From the NCBI GenBank assembly GCA_012064385.1, contig QRDG01000606.1, forward strand, positions 62,001-126,000: DNA of 64,000 bases, read 5' to 3'. Shown here piece after piece: positions 1-12,400 of the stretch (its first letter is position 1; every line of letters starts with the position of its first letter). The translations under genes were made by a program, and so were the position numbers. The notes under the pieces are model-generated. The model did no database searches. It was given only the letters and a program-made list of their open reading frames with translations, and was not told the DNA's origin. Origin of the DNA: Puccinellia tenuiflora. Its lineage: Eukaryota > Streptophyta > Magnoliopsida > Poales > Poaceae.

Positions 1-3000
1 TGCCAAATTATCTTTTGTGAGAAGCACCTTACGTTGCAAAAACCACATGAAATTTTTATCTTCAAAGGCACCTTCATGCGCCAAATATACTTTCGTAGAA
101 TCTCGTGTGACCGTTCAATAGGTCCAAATACATTGATTTGACAGTGAACCTTCCTGTGGTTGTTAATTTCCACACAAAAAAATCTTGCTCATGTGAAAGA
201 TTAACATGCATAATTCTGTTTAATAAGTGCAGCCATTGCTCCCATTTGTCTCCGGTTAGAGTCCTACGGAAAGTAATATTCAACGGAGCATGTGATAAAA
301 TATCAGCCACCGAAACTTGTTTTCGTTGAACTATATTATACAGCGTGGGATATTGTTGTGAAAGGGGCGTGTCCCCCAGCCAAGTATCCTCCCAAAAACG
401 TGTACTTGTTCCATTTCCTACTTGAAACGACCCTCTACAAAAAAACTCATTTTTGATCCGCATCAAACCCTTCCAAAATGGGGAGTCAAAGGGCTGTACC
501 GTGACTTGTGCTAAAGTTTTAGAGTGGAGATATTTATTGGAGAGTAATTCTTGCCACACTCCTTCCTCGTTTAAAAGTTTAAAAAGCCACTTGCTAAGAA
601 GACATTTATTTTTTAACTCAAGCACCTCAATTCCCAACCCTCCCTGATCTTTTGGACGACAGATGATATTCCACTTAGATAATCTATATTTTCTTTTGTG
701 ACCATCGCTTTGCCAAAAGAACGAGACCTGTACACATCCATTCTTTTGCGGACCCCTATTGGTACTTCAAGAAAGGATAACATGAACATCGGTAAGCTTG
801 TCAATACCGAGTTAATAAGAATGAGCCTATCCCCATAAGATAGGAGTTTACCGATCCAGCTGCTTAGTTTTTTCTCAAAACGGTCTTCCACCGGTTTCCA
901 TTCACCGTTCTTTAGCTTTCGGAAATGGATTGGTATTCCAAGATACTTAAAAGGAAGGGAACCAATCTCACATCCAAATAATTGTCTATATTCTTCCTCA
1001 ACTAATTTGGCTTGTCCAAAACAGAAGAGTTCACTTTTGTTAAAATTAATCTTCAAGCCCGAAAGTTGCTCGAAAATACATAGTATTAATTTCATATTCA
1101 AGGCTTTCTCCAGATTGTGCTCCATAAAAATTAATGTGTCGTCGGCATATTGTAAGATTGACACACCTCCATCAACCAAGTGTGGTAAAAGACCTTCCAC
1201 TTGTCCATCCTCCTTAGCTCGTTTTATTAGGATAGCTAACATGTCGGCAATGATATTAAAAAGGATAGGAGAAAGTGGATCGCCTTGGCGCAGCCCTTTT
1301 AGTGTTTGAAAATAATGACCTATGTCATCGTTAACACGGATTCCTACACTCCCTCGGCTAGTGAAATTTTTAATCCACTCGCACCAAGTTGGGTGAAAAC
1401 CCTTCATTCGCAGGGCTTGCTGCAAGAAGGACCAATTGACCTTATCATATGACTTCTCAAAATTGATTTTAAGTAAAACCCCATCCAACTTCTTCCTATG
1501 GAGTTCGTGGATGGTTTCATGTAATATAACAACCCCTTCTAAAATATGTCTACCCGGCATAAAAGCTGATTGTGTTGGTCTTATCACCGTACGTGCCACC
1601 TTTGTGATGCGATTAGTCGCCACTTTTGTAAAAAATTTGAAGCTGACATTGAGTAAATAGATGGGCCTATATTGATGAATTTGAATAGCATCCTCTTTTT
1701 TTGGCAAGAGCACAATTGTCCCGAAGTTTAATTGGAAAATAGAGAGATCTCCCTTGTGAAAATCTCTAAACATCGCAATTAAATCTTTTTTAATAACCTC
1801 CCAACAGAATTGGTAGAACTCAGCCGGGAAGCCATCAAGCCCCGGCGCTTTGTTCTTTTCCATTTGCATAATGGCTTCATATATCTCTTATTCCATGAAA
1901 TCGGCTATTAAAATGTTGTTCTCTTCAGCCGAGAGTTGTTCAATATCCGAGACCTCATTCTCAATCATAGAAAAATTATTTTGTTCTGGAGACCCAAAAA
2001 GTTTCTTATAGTATTCAGTAATATATGTTTTCAAATTTGATTGCCCAACAATGGTGCCTTCCTCTTGTTCTAGTTGGAAAATCTTTTTCCTCCTATGTTT
2101 TCCATTGGCTATAAGATGAAAATACTTAGTATTATTTCCTACCTCTTGAATATGCTTAACCTTAGCTCGTTGAGCCCATTTAGACTCTTCATCTCTTCTT
2201 AGTTTATCTAGTTCCCTTTTTGCCTTATTCAATTCATCTCTTTCAGATTGTTGATGAAGGGTGGACTCTGCCTTTGTATCTAATATATCAATTAGATTAA
2301 GCAATCTATCTCGTTCTTTTTTATAAACACCACTAAGATTTTTCGCCCAGCCTCTCAAGAAACTTCTGATATGTCTAATCTTATTCTTCCATCTCTCCAT
2401 GCTATTAGCCCCTTGTGAAATTGAGTTCCATTCCCACATTATCATTTCTAAAAAACCTGCTTGGCGTAGCCAAGCTAATTCAAAAGAAAACCCAGATTTG
2501 TTCCCGTGATGAGCTTGTTCACCAGAGTCGAGAAGACTGGGGGTGTGATCAGAACCCGCCCTTGGAAGGGCTCTAACTGTAACGAGTGGATATTTTTGCT
2601 CCCACTCCGTGCTAACCAAAATGCGATCGAGCTTTTCAAACGTAGGAATATCTCTATTATTCGCCCAAGTATACTGCCTTCCAGTTAACTCAATCTCTTT
2701 TAGATCAAGGCTGTCAATAATTGCATTAAAAAGAAAGGGCCATCGAGTATTGAAATCATTATTATTTTTATCTTCCGTTCGTCTCATAATATTGAAATCA
2801 CCTCCCAGAAGTAAAGGGAGAAATTCTTGATCACAAACTCTGACCAACTCGGCTAAGAACTCATGTTTTTGTTCGTCTTGGGCAGCTCCATAAACCGGGA
2901 TCATGGACCATTCAAAACCATCCAATTTTGAGACCAAATGGAACTTGATACATCGGTCCCCATTAACGACATTTTTAACCTTCAAGGTAGCCCTGTTAAT

Positions 3001-3219
3001 GCCTACTAAGATACCGCCAGATCTCCCTTGTGGAGGTAGACAATACCATTCGAAATCATACCCAGCCGCGAGAGAAGTCAAAAAAGGTGTTGAAAAGTTT
3101 GCTCTCCCTATTTCTATTATAGCTATGAAGTCAAGTTTAGATTCTTTTATAGTCTCTTGAACAAATAAATGCTTTCCTCTATTTCCAAAACCGTCGCTAT
3201 TCCAAAAGCATCCTCTCAT
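1..3219 (-). pseudogene. LINE ORF2, AP endonuclease plus reverse transcriptase, broken
   Basis: ORF2 starts at 3219. Residues 1-240 are an apurinic-endonuclease-like domain with GGDFN and SDH motifs. A TAA at about 1888 interrupts an otherwise continuous frame, a single nonsense change. The reverse transcriptase follows (1869-613), with KAPGLDGF, LRQGDPLSP and the catalytic YADD. A one-base shift near 715 moves the frame. The region after it (637-74) carries the zf-RVT-type C-terminus (W-rich, FWEDTWLGD-like). Another shift near 90 moves coding into a third frame that leaves the window. The protein would nick target DNA and prime reverse transcription, but the nonsense codon and shifts make this copy non-functional. 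Confidence 0.88.
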
Positions 3220-3220
3220 T

Positions 3221-5405
3221 TTATGCAGATTTTTTCTTTAACCTATTTCTACGGCGCACTATAGAACCAGCAGTCGCTTTGTTAATTTTCTTGCCTGCTC
3301 TAGGGGGAATGACTACTTTGACAAGAGGTTCCTTGTGAACATCTGTATCAATTAGTTCCTCCGCTAGCAAATCTTCGCTATTTTTGTAAGCTTCATTTAA
3401 CACCAAGCTACTAGGGTCATCAGGATTAACCGGTACTTTATTTCTCTTCAACATGATTAGCGCTCTATGAAGATCTACGTCCTTTAAAAGATTAACCGAA
3501 CTGTCTACTTGACTAGGTGAGGCTCCCAAAGAAACTCCTAACTTAGCCGCCCTAGCTACCACTAAAACATTCGGAATAGCATTAATATTAAACTTGGACA
3601 GCAAGCTTGTACCTGGTTGCGATGGAGAGTCACGTGCTTGTGCCTTGTGCTGCACCTTCTCCATAATTGTCCAATTTGCGTTGGGCTGTGCCCGGATCCG
3701 TTCACTTGATCGGACCCCCAGAGCAGCCACTTCAGCTATGCCTCCATATGCAATCACCTCCTCTCGAGAATATCTGCCCCCAAAAAAACTCCAGTACCTT
3801 TCCGACGTCCTCCGTTGCCAGACTTGTTCATAGCATCAGGAGAAAGCTTGGCTACAAACTCTTTTGGCGTGATCAGAGAACAACCAACGACCAAGTTAGA
3901 TATGCTTTTTGGTGATTTGATAGAGGTGTAAAAAAAACTGGAGCTTCAAAAGCATCCTCCAGCTGCTGTGTCGGCTCAGAAAATGAGCCCTTGCAACCTT
4001 GAAACTCGATCACCGTCGGATGCACATTTTCCTGTCTCGGCAGAGAATTACCACAAATCTCTATCGCGTCCGCTTGTCGCGGCAAAGAGACTGCAGAAAA
4101 TGCTGCCGCGACAGCAACTTTTGGCTTGCTACCTTCTGTCTTGTCCTCCTGCCGCAGCAGAGAAACTGCATAAATTTCTGCCTCAACAACAACTTTTGGC
4201 GAAAACTGGGTAGCTGAGAAAATGCTGCCTTCTGTCTTGTTATCCTGCCGTGGCAGAGAAACTGCTGGAATTGCTGCCTCGACAGCAACTCTCGGCGAAA
4301 ACTGGGCAGCAACCTCATCCCTTTCCAAAGAAACATGCAGGTCACCTGCAGTAGAAAATGCAGGAGCCGGCGAGGTCAAGGACCTAGCTATGCCACCGAA
4401 CTTTGTAGGGGCAGATCTAGCCTTCTCCTCTTCCTCTTCCTCGACCATCTCGAACCAACTTTTCTTTTTCGGTGTAGTTTGCGAGCCCCTAGTATAAAGT
4501 GTCTCAAAGTGCTGGCCGAGAATCTTGGTAGGAGTCTGAATCTCACTACTCCCCTCATCAAGATCAGTACATTGTTCTTCAATGACCATGACTGTATTCT
4601 GATCATCCGGATTTTCCTTTATATCATTCTGAAAATCGACCGTAGAGATTACTTGTGCCTCCACAACCTTGTCTTCTATGTCCGTGGGTTCTTGACCAGA
4701 CAGCTCATCCTGCTTATCATCAGTTTCCATATCATTTGCCTTTGAATTTGTATCGGATGCCTCATCGTCAGCTGGCTTAACATCATGATCCTCCTCTTTT
4801 TTCTTCCCTTTCTCCTCATTTGATTTGTCATCAGTATGACCATCATCTAAATCAAATTCTCCAGCTGGTACTATCGATCCATCCTCAACCTCAATATCAA
4901 ATTTAATTCCGTAACCCACTCCATCATACATATGGTCGAGCGTACGAGGGATAGCCGAAGGATTAGCACAATCGATGCGAGCTCTTACAATGCCATGCTT
5001 TCGCGTGAAATGCATGTCTATTTCCGTTGTCTTCCCCACCAAAGAGCCAACGGCAAATAGAGCAAGGTAGTCGCGGCACAGAGCATATGGGCATCCAGAA
5101 ACACGAACCCAGATGTCATATGGACCACACGTATCAATCTTTTGCGTTGACCAATCCTCAAAGTACATACGAAAACAAGTTTCCTCCACCTCTATAAACT
5201 TGATCTTCTTCAACCTCACGAAATCTGCCTTTGTTGGGAACAAGACACGGAAAGTGTTATTACCAGCCGGGGAAACATCCCATTGATGTGTTCCGGGCAC
5301 CAACCAATCCAACTCTTTGATAACCTGTGCAGCAGTCATCTCTCCCCATGCAACCCTACTCTTAGTCGATAGGAACCTTTTCTTGTAAGCCTTGGGTCTT
5401 TCCAC
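3221..5405 (-). pseudogene. LINE ORF1, DUF4283-type gag-like protein, frameshifted
   Basis: The frame opens at 5405 and runs 510 codons to 3873. The N-terminal ~200 residues resemble the DUF4283 domain common in plant LINE ORF1 proteins (motifs such as FRVLFPTKADF and the Trp of YFEDWS). A long acidic, Lys/Glu/Asp-rich linker follows. A repeated block comes next, in which a VSLPRQ-type motif recurs about every 30-40 residues (roughly 3970-4290). The open frame ends at 3873, but plausible ORF1 coding continues in other frames to a basic, Arg/Lys-rich C-terminus that stops at 3221. At least two small indels therefore lie between 3757 and 3900. The expected role is RNA binding in the LINE ribonucleoprotein. 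The stop at 3221-3223 sits one base before the ORF2 start. Confidence 0.8.
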
Positions 5406-5640
5406 CTATAGAAACCGGCCAATGGGGGGCCTTAGGGAAACGATTTAGAGCCACGCTCATATCTTGTAATCCGTAACACACATATCTTTTAGTAGATTCA
5501 AGCATCACGTAGGATCTCGTCGCCTTTGTGAAATCCGAAGCTAGGTAAACTCGTCTCTGTTTAGTCCTAGACTACTCCTTCTTCCACCCAAGCTATTGTC
5601 AATAGTGGACCCCGACGGGAATGTTCTGGGAGCCAACGTT

Positions 5641-6670
5641 TCATCGATAACGATGTGTTTGTGATGACTTCTTCAATCTTAAGACTCGGCCCGTCGACTT
5701 AGTATTTCAGAGGTGTTCATAAGGATAGGATGTGCGTGCGTGTTTTCATAATGATGAGTGTTTGTGCATGTATGTGAGCGTTTACGTTGTACCATGTTTC
5801 TCAATAAAAGACCAGCTATGGTAAAATTTGTGTTGTTGGTATAAAATTTGGCTGCTTCACATCCTAGATAATTTAAGCTCCTATGTTTTAGCAGAGCATA
5901 TGCCTTGATGATATTCGTTACTAATTGCTTTTGTTGCACTTCTCTGTACTATATGGCCCGATCATATATTTGTTATTAAAACTAGTTCCCCATAAAAGTT
6001 GTAATAATAAGATCGTCATTAAAAGGAAGAATCTTAAGAAAGTGATTTCAACCCACACCCTTTCGAGGATGATGTTTTAACACCCGGGAGCATATGCTTC
6101 CGATTTTTAAATTGCCTTTCAAATATATTTGAGATGTAAAAAAATCGAAAAGACAATTCGCGCATACATCTTAACATTATGTGAGCTCACAATGTCATTT
6201 TAGAGAAATCAAACAATTTTTGTGTCCTATGTAAAAAGACAAATTTGATGCTACAAAAGCCTTTTAACGAGACAAAAACTGTCTTTCTTACACAACCCAT
6301 AAAAAATATCGGTTTTGCGTGAAACTTCGTGTGCAGACATAGAATGTCAAGATGTTTAGGCCAAATTTTGTTAGTAATTTTTTGACATTCCAAAATATGG
6401 TTACAGGGTGGCGGGAGCATATGCTTCCATGTTTCAAAAAGAATTTGTGCACCCTTTCGGACCAGTACTTGAAATTGGTGTCTTAGACAACCTCAGCCGT
6501 CTTTATGTTAATAAAATTTCTTAACATTGTGTATATAACTATTCATATTTTTCTCGTGAAGAAAAAACACTTTTTGGGCAGACCGTGTGAAAAATACAAA
6601 TTCAATGCTTCAAGATGACTTTTCACGAGACATTTTTATTGTATTTTCTAACACACGTCACAAAATACTA
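5641..6670. other. Spacer of unclassified repeat DNA
   Basis: No credible gene is visible. The sequence is AT-rich and carries a recurring near-palindrome, GGGAGCATATGCTTCC-like, at about 6085 and 6412, with similar flanks. Related text recurs near 38130 and 39628, which suggests a decayed repeat family shared by the two ARP5-flanking regions. Confidence 0.5.
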
Positions 6671-6786
6671 CTACCTCTGTCCTAAAAAGGATGTCATTCC
6701 TTTTCCTAATTTTGGATGTAACATCCAAAATTAGGTTACATCCAAAATTAGGAAAAGAAATGACATCTTTTTTGGGACGGAGGGAG
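6671..6786. mobile_element. Stowaway-type MITE, 116 bp
   Basis: Termini CTACCTCTGTCCTAAAA and TTTTGGGACGGAGGGAG are inverted copies. The element is flanked by TA on both sides (6669-6670 and 6787-6788), as expected for Tc1/mariner-derived Stowaway elements. The interior is almost wholly palindromic, and the CCTAATTTTGGATG motif recurs in both orientations. Confidence 0.85.
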
Positions 6787-6839
6787 TATTTTTTTGCAGA
6801 ACTTTATGTCGCAAATATAAAATATCCATATGTACACCT

Positions 6840-6925
6840 TATTTGTTTCGCAATTTTTAACATTTTCAAAAATGTTATTGGGCAAAGGGAGCATATGTTC
6901 CTACAAGTCGAAGTGGAAGCATGTT
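6840..6925. repeat. Repeat block shared with 39590-39655
   Basis: About 65 bp, including GGGCAAAGGGAGCATATG, is nearly identical to 39590-39655. In both places it lies on the 3' side of an ARP5 last exon. It may be part of the same duplication as the ARP5 fragment, or a dispersed repeat that happens to be present twice. Confidence 0.6.
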
Positions 6926-7146
6926 GGTAAGAACTAAAAAACGATGGTATGACAATATTGTACCTTTCTGCTGACAAGGTAGCCCACAGGTCACTCACAT
7001 GACTTCATTTAGAGGTGTACTTTTGTATCTTTGTACTTTAATTATATAGTTTTGTTGAATTATAATTATCAGATTAAGTTGAACTTAAGGTAATTTAGAA
7101 GTGTTATTAAAAGGTTCACCTTAACTTCATTTCTAGCCTAGTCCTT

Positions 7147-7272
7147 CTCCCTCCTTTTATTAATGTAAAATATTTTAGCTATTTCAGTATTGACTACATA
7201 CATACTAAAATGTGTATAGATACATATGAATCAAGAAAAAACTAAATATCTTCTAGTAGTGAACGGAGGGAG
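7147..7272. mobile_element. Stowaway-type MITE, degenerate
   Basis: It begins CTCCCTCCTTTTATTAATG and ends with the inverted form GAACGGAGGGAG, followed by TA. The left dinucleotide is TT, a decayed TA. The interior (TTGACTACATACATAC, AGATACATATGAATC) is the widespread cereal Stowaway core also seen at 39873. Confidence 0.75.
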
Positions 7273-7838
7273 TATGTTAATTCTTATAAATGCCTTATAT
7301 TCAACTTAATTTAAATTCAGGATTAAAATAATTCATGAAAAAAATATCACAGCTTAATTTTTATTTGATAAAGGTTATAATGAAATCACCCAATTTGATG
7401 TCAAGATGAGTGATATAATATTTTTCAAAACTTGAACCTGTAAAGGTTTCATATCTTCATACAAGCTGCTGAAGTATCATACTGTCAAAAACGCAAAATC
7501 AATAATAGCACGATATAACTACCATATAACAGGCGAATCTGTTTCTTACAAAACCCATCATTTAGCAGCACAAAGAGATAATTCTTGGAGTATGTGTGGG
7601 AGTATGTGTTTCTTTCTACAGATTGCAGTTCAGAACAATAACGTCCACTTAAATCAAGGATATCCATTAAGAAACTGACTCCAATAATGATCACTTTCAA
7701 TGTTTTTAAATGGGCCCGAAAATCTGCCAACTTCACATTATGTATGATTATAATAATTCCATAGCAAAAGTACATGTGTTCACGACAAAGAGGCGTCTAC
7801 TGTCTCTACGTTAGCACATCACAACAGACACAACGTTG

Positions 7839-8607
7839 CTACAACGTGTAAACAATATTGTGCCGATGGAACAGGTTCTCGCCATGCTCTCTGTAATCCT
7901 CCAAGGTGAACGTCTGCCTCACGAACTTGCTGGAGGCCGCGAAGGCAGCGCCGCACCATGCGTCCAGGACAGGATCGGCGGCCCTCACGAGCCTCAGCGG
8001 CGCGAGGTAGGGCCGGAACTGTCGGATCCCCGCCTCGATACGCGGGATCATGCCGAGAAACACGGAGCTGCCGCCCGTGACAAGGATGGACTGGCAGAGG
8101 CGCTCCTTCACCGACTCGTCCTCCACCAGCCTCCTCAGGGAGATGCTCACCATCTCGTCGATGCCGGCCTGGTCGACCCCGATCATGCCCGGCTGGAACA
8201 GTACCTCGGGACAACGGAACCGCTCGATCCTGATGGAGATCTTGTAGTCCTCTGCGGTCAGAGGCCGTACCTTGTGAGGGTCTGCAGCTGGTTCGCCTCC
8301 TGCTTCGTGCTTGTTTACGAACGTAGGGTCCACCTCCGGCACAGTGAAGCGTCATGTGATTATTTACGATAAAGGCAAAATGGACATCATCGTGAATAGG
8401 GAAGCTTGAGAGTGGGTATTTACCTGGATCTTTGATGCGATTCGAGCGAGTTCTGATTCATGGTCCTCGTTTTCCTTGCTCATCTTATTGTAGACCAACC
8501 AATCTTCATCTCTCATTCCAAAAGTGTCCTCGCCTTTGCCTCGGTCAAATGCAGCAGTAGTGTGCAGCCGCATCCTTTCTTTCTGGAACACATTTAGACG
8601 CTCGGTC
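7839..8607 (-). pseudogene. Truncated ARP5 copy (last exon plus part of the preceding exon)
   Basis: The last-exon frame (7839-8336) keeps the actin-fold C-terminus found in the intact gene at 41042-41542, including the phosphate-binding LVTGGSSVF segment and the same end, and has no internal stop. A further segment up to about 8607 matches the penultimate exon of ARP5. Three features mark it as dead. The splice acceptor before the last exon reads CCG where the intact gene has CAG. About 21 bases are missing from the acidic stretch of the penultimate exon. Homology ends abruptly at about 8607, so exons 1-10 are absent. One alanine codon is also lost near 7950. It lies in the same orientation as ARP5, 33 kb away, and homology continues into the 3' flank (7480-7838 versus 40670-41041). 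Confidence 0.9.
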
Positions 8608-9454
8608 AAAATATATCCATCGTCACTACCAACCATAAACCATTCCTGTCTTTCGCTAAATTTGCTGAATATACTGCATGGAGAGATAAAAATATTACTA
8701 GAATGGTTTATTTTTGTTGTTGAGAATACTAGAATGGTAGTTCTCCAAGGTAATCACCATTGGCGGACCTACCGGGTGGGCCGTTGCCCACCTAGAATTT
8801 TGGGGGAAAAAGTCTGATAAAATCACTATTGTCTGGCGATTCCCCCCAAAAAATAAAGTTTGATAGAATCCTGGCCTTTTGTTTTTGCTTTTGCGTCGCT
8901 AGTCTCGACGAACTCTGTATCGCTCCCCTGTTTGACGAACTCGCCATCGCCATGGACCTACCTACGAACTAGCTGATGCGGCGACCCGCTCCCTCGCTGG
9001 CTACGCTCCTAGGATCCCCCGCCCACCACAAGGCCGGCCACTCCAGCTCGCGGCCACCGCCGCCGGCCGCCTGAGGTACACGCTCGCGGGCTCGCAGAGC
9101 AGCTCTGACTGATGCCTGATGTCGTCAGAAGGTATATGTCCCCACTTCCTGATGCCTGATGGATTTACTGATCTTATTCATTGATTCGCCCGCACGGCCA
9201 CACAACCGAATAGAAAATATAGCATGCCTGGTTCTCCACTGAGTTCAACGGAGTCCACCTCTGCCTGCACACAAAGAACATTGCTTAATCAGTACCGAAT
9301 GCTTAGTGCACGGTCTAGCGCACTATACTATTGCAACCTACCTGTGTTTCATACTCCCAAATGCAAACATAACCCCCGTTGTTACTTGAAAAAAAATCCT
9401 GCATTAATGACCAGAAATCAAAACGCAGAAAGGAATTTACTTTGTAAATGGCGC
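8608..9454. other. Spacer without recognisable gene
   Basis: It begins at the truncation point of the ARP5 copy. The stretch 8760-8890 (GGCGGACCTACCGGG, then C-rich and A-rich blocks) looks like the subterminal part of a DNA transposon, but no partner end or target duplication was found. Short open frames here have no recognisable product. Confidence 0.35.
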
Positions 9455-12400
9455 TAGCCTACCCGGCCTCCCAGAGCCTCCTCCGATCGAAACGCAGTGC
9501 CTACGTTGGATCGGCCTGCACAGTAATTTCCTTGCTCCCGCTTCTCACCCCAGCCGTCCGATACGGTATTTTTTTTTTCACTCTTCACCTGGCTGGATAG
9601 GTAGATGACTGGTGGGGCTCGCTGCGCAAATGGTCCACAAATCAACGGGCAAAACCACCTCGTCGACGTCTCTCTCCTTTTTACCCGCGACGGCAGCCAA
9701 ACAAAACCCGCGCCCGGGGTCAAACCCTAGCCAATCTCCGCTCGCGTCCTTCCTCCCCACTCTCCTCCCTCCCAGCCGCCTCTCTCGTCGTCGCTCCTGC
9801 TCGGCTGGTCCGCATGGAAGGAGGAGCAAGGGTGACGAGGGAGGAGCAGCCTCACCGGCTCGGCCTCCGGATTTGACGCCCGTGTGCGGCAGGGCACCAG
9901 GAGGGAGCGCAGGCGCCGCCCCGTGCGTCGCATCGGGAGGACTTGGGCCGGCGACTGCCGCCGCTGGTCGTGGTGGAGGGGGTTACGCTGGAGGGTGCTT
10001 CTGCGTAGAGCGTCGGGAGGCCACGCCGTCCGCCCTCTCCGGTTCCCCATCTGGAGCGGGAGGAGCAACCAGATGCTGGCGCCGGTGAGCGGGAGGAGCA
10101 ACCAGATGCTGGCGCCGGTGTTGTATGATAGAGGAGAGGATGAGCTCGAGGGCCAGACGGGGGAGAGAGATGGCTGGCCGGGGCGGAGATCGAGGCTCGA
10201 TAGAGGTGCTCGAGGCGGAGGTAGTGGAGGCCGACTCGCCCAGTAAATTCCTATCCCCTTGCATGCCGAGCTTGGGGATTTGAGATGGGGTGCAGCTCAG
10301 CTCCATGGGAAGGAGCAGCAGGGCCAGCTCCAGGCGGACCGGGTGACGCTCCCGCCGGCGGCGCCGTAACCAGACCTGGGGAGTCGCACTAGAGGTGTCC
10401 TTTCCTCTGCATCTGCCCGCAACCATCGACCCCTGCTATGTCCCCTTCAGTGGTGGACAGGGAAGGCGGCTAACCAATGACAGCACCCTCCCTGTGGCTC
10501 TTCTCCCGCCGCCCTCTTGTTGAAGCCTGGATCTCTCCCGGTCGCCTGGTGCCTATGGTGCGTGCCCACTCCTTTTTCTTTCATGGCATGGATCCATTTT
10601 TCTTTTGATTCCAAGCCTATTCTCCTGCACCATCTTTTTATTTGTGCTTTCCCCTGTTTGATTTCTCAGTCCGTAATTAGGACTCAGTTCCTGCAGGTTG
10701 TTCCCCTTTGCTTTCTAAAAATAGCCAGTGCTACATCGTACCATTTAATTTGTGTTTGTGAATATAAGCCATCTATTTTTGTGGTTCTATTGCATTTTAT
10801 TCACTTTATAACATTGGACAGTATGGGTGATTTTTCAGCTACAACAACGGCAGCTACAGGAATATTGTGTGCCTGGTGCGGCTGATGAAAGGTAGATCCA
10901 TTAGCTATGTGGAATAAATACGGGTATCTCCAGGTGATTATCTTGAATATACTGATCATATTAGAGAGTTTCCCAATGGAATGAGCACTTGATTATCTGT
11001 TGAAGGGAGATCTGAATATTGGGCTCAAGGGTCAGTGCTCATAGAAGATTATTATTAGAAGAGAAGCTAAGGTATAACTTACACACTTTTTTGCCTTTCT
11101 AAGATTTTGAAGTGCTGCTACTATTTTTCAATCTGTTGTTGTGGTATCGTGGCAGCCAAATTGCTAAGCAAGGCTTACTATGTTTACTGCCTATATAGCT
11201 GCGCATGTGGCTATAGTTAGAGCAAATCAACAACTCTGTACATGAATGAGCTTATAGTTTAATGTTTAGATACTTCCTGTTAGTTCCCTTTTTGGTTATG
11301 TTTGTGCATCAGCGAATTATATGCTTCCTTCTCATTGTTTACAAATTGGTCTTTTTATTCATACTGTGTATTCTCAATATCTCAGTGTTGAATATAGATT
11401 TGTGGTCAGATGCTGGAAGCAAGGGGCTTTATTGATTGTGTAGCCCCTTCCCAACAAATCTTACATATGTTTCTATTCATCAGGAGTTAACTAATTACCT
11501 AAATGTTTTTTTACCGGAGTTTAGTTGTTAAGATGTGTTCATTGGATTTAGCCTCTGGATTCGCAGGCGTTTAAGCATTCTCTACAAGCAAACATTAGAA
11601 GAAAAATCTTAGGCAACTGCTATTGCAAGGTAACCTGCAGAACTTGCTAGGTTTATATATGTTTTGGTCTTACATGGGAAGAAAAAATAAGTGCGAATTG
11701 AAGATGAACACCTATATTTACTTCTATATGTGCTCATTTTTTCATTAGCCACAAATTCCATATATTTTGCCCTGTCACTGATATCAGCAAGTTAGTTTAT
11801 CTTTCTTTAGTTCTAGGCTGAGCTGAATTACAAAAATTTAATGGTTAAGCTATTGTTTCACTCGATTTGCTTATTCTTGATGTGCAGCTAAATTAGTTTT
11901 CCAATTTGTTAGTTTGTGAACTTAATTAATATGTACTATTTCTATGATATAGAAGAAGGCGGTAGAATAATTTGCAAAGAATTAAGATATCACTCATCAT
12001 TACCTTCTTGTATAATTAGAACATGGCGCTACTCTGATATATCTCGTGATAAGTAATCCAGTTCTTTTGTCAAATATTTCTAGACGGATCTACATAATTA
12101 TATAGGATATAGCTAATTACCAGTTTTTAATTTTATTGGTTCATCACTGTAGTTTCCTTTGCCCTTCTAAATATCTCCTCATTCATCAATGGTTGTTGAA
12201 TAGGATGTTATATATGTATATATCAAAACAGGAATTATTCATTTGCTACTGAAGCTTTACTCTTTGAAGATATGCATTTGTGCAACTTGATGCATATTTC
12301 GAACAGAGCATGTGCATATGCAATTGATTTCATAGTCCAGTGATGCCCGTGAATTAATCATTTTCTCTCTACAGTTCTTGCTATTAATGCTTGCATGATT

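Larger units (their letters stand above)
1..5640 (-). mobile_element. Degraded LINE (non-LTR retrotransposon), 3' end outside window
   Basis: Two consecutive minus-strand reading regions give the ORF1 then ORF2 order of a plant L1-type LINE: a nucleic-acid-binding ORF1 (5405 to 3221) followed by endonuclease-reverse transcriptase ORF2 (from 3219 to the left edge). Both carry stops or frameshifts, so the copy is dead. The 5' untranslated region probably extends to about 5640; I could not find a sharp end or a target duplication. The 3' end and any poly(A) tail lie left of the window. Confidence 0.9.

Noticed and set aside
7836..8372. Plus-strand frames antisense to the ARP5 last exon (also 41039-41578)
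   Set aside because: They mirror a real, motif-bearing minus-strand exon. High GC leaves the antisense frames open by chance.
8760..8890. DNA transposon starting GGCGGACCTACCGGG
   Set aside because: No second terminus or target duplication could be found, so it is not listed as an element.
9578..10426. GC-rich frames near 9.6-10.4 kb as proteins
   Set aside because: All frames on both strands are partly open, composition is Arg/Pro/Gly-rich, and no motif is recognisable. It fits a UTR-like leader.
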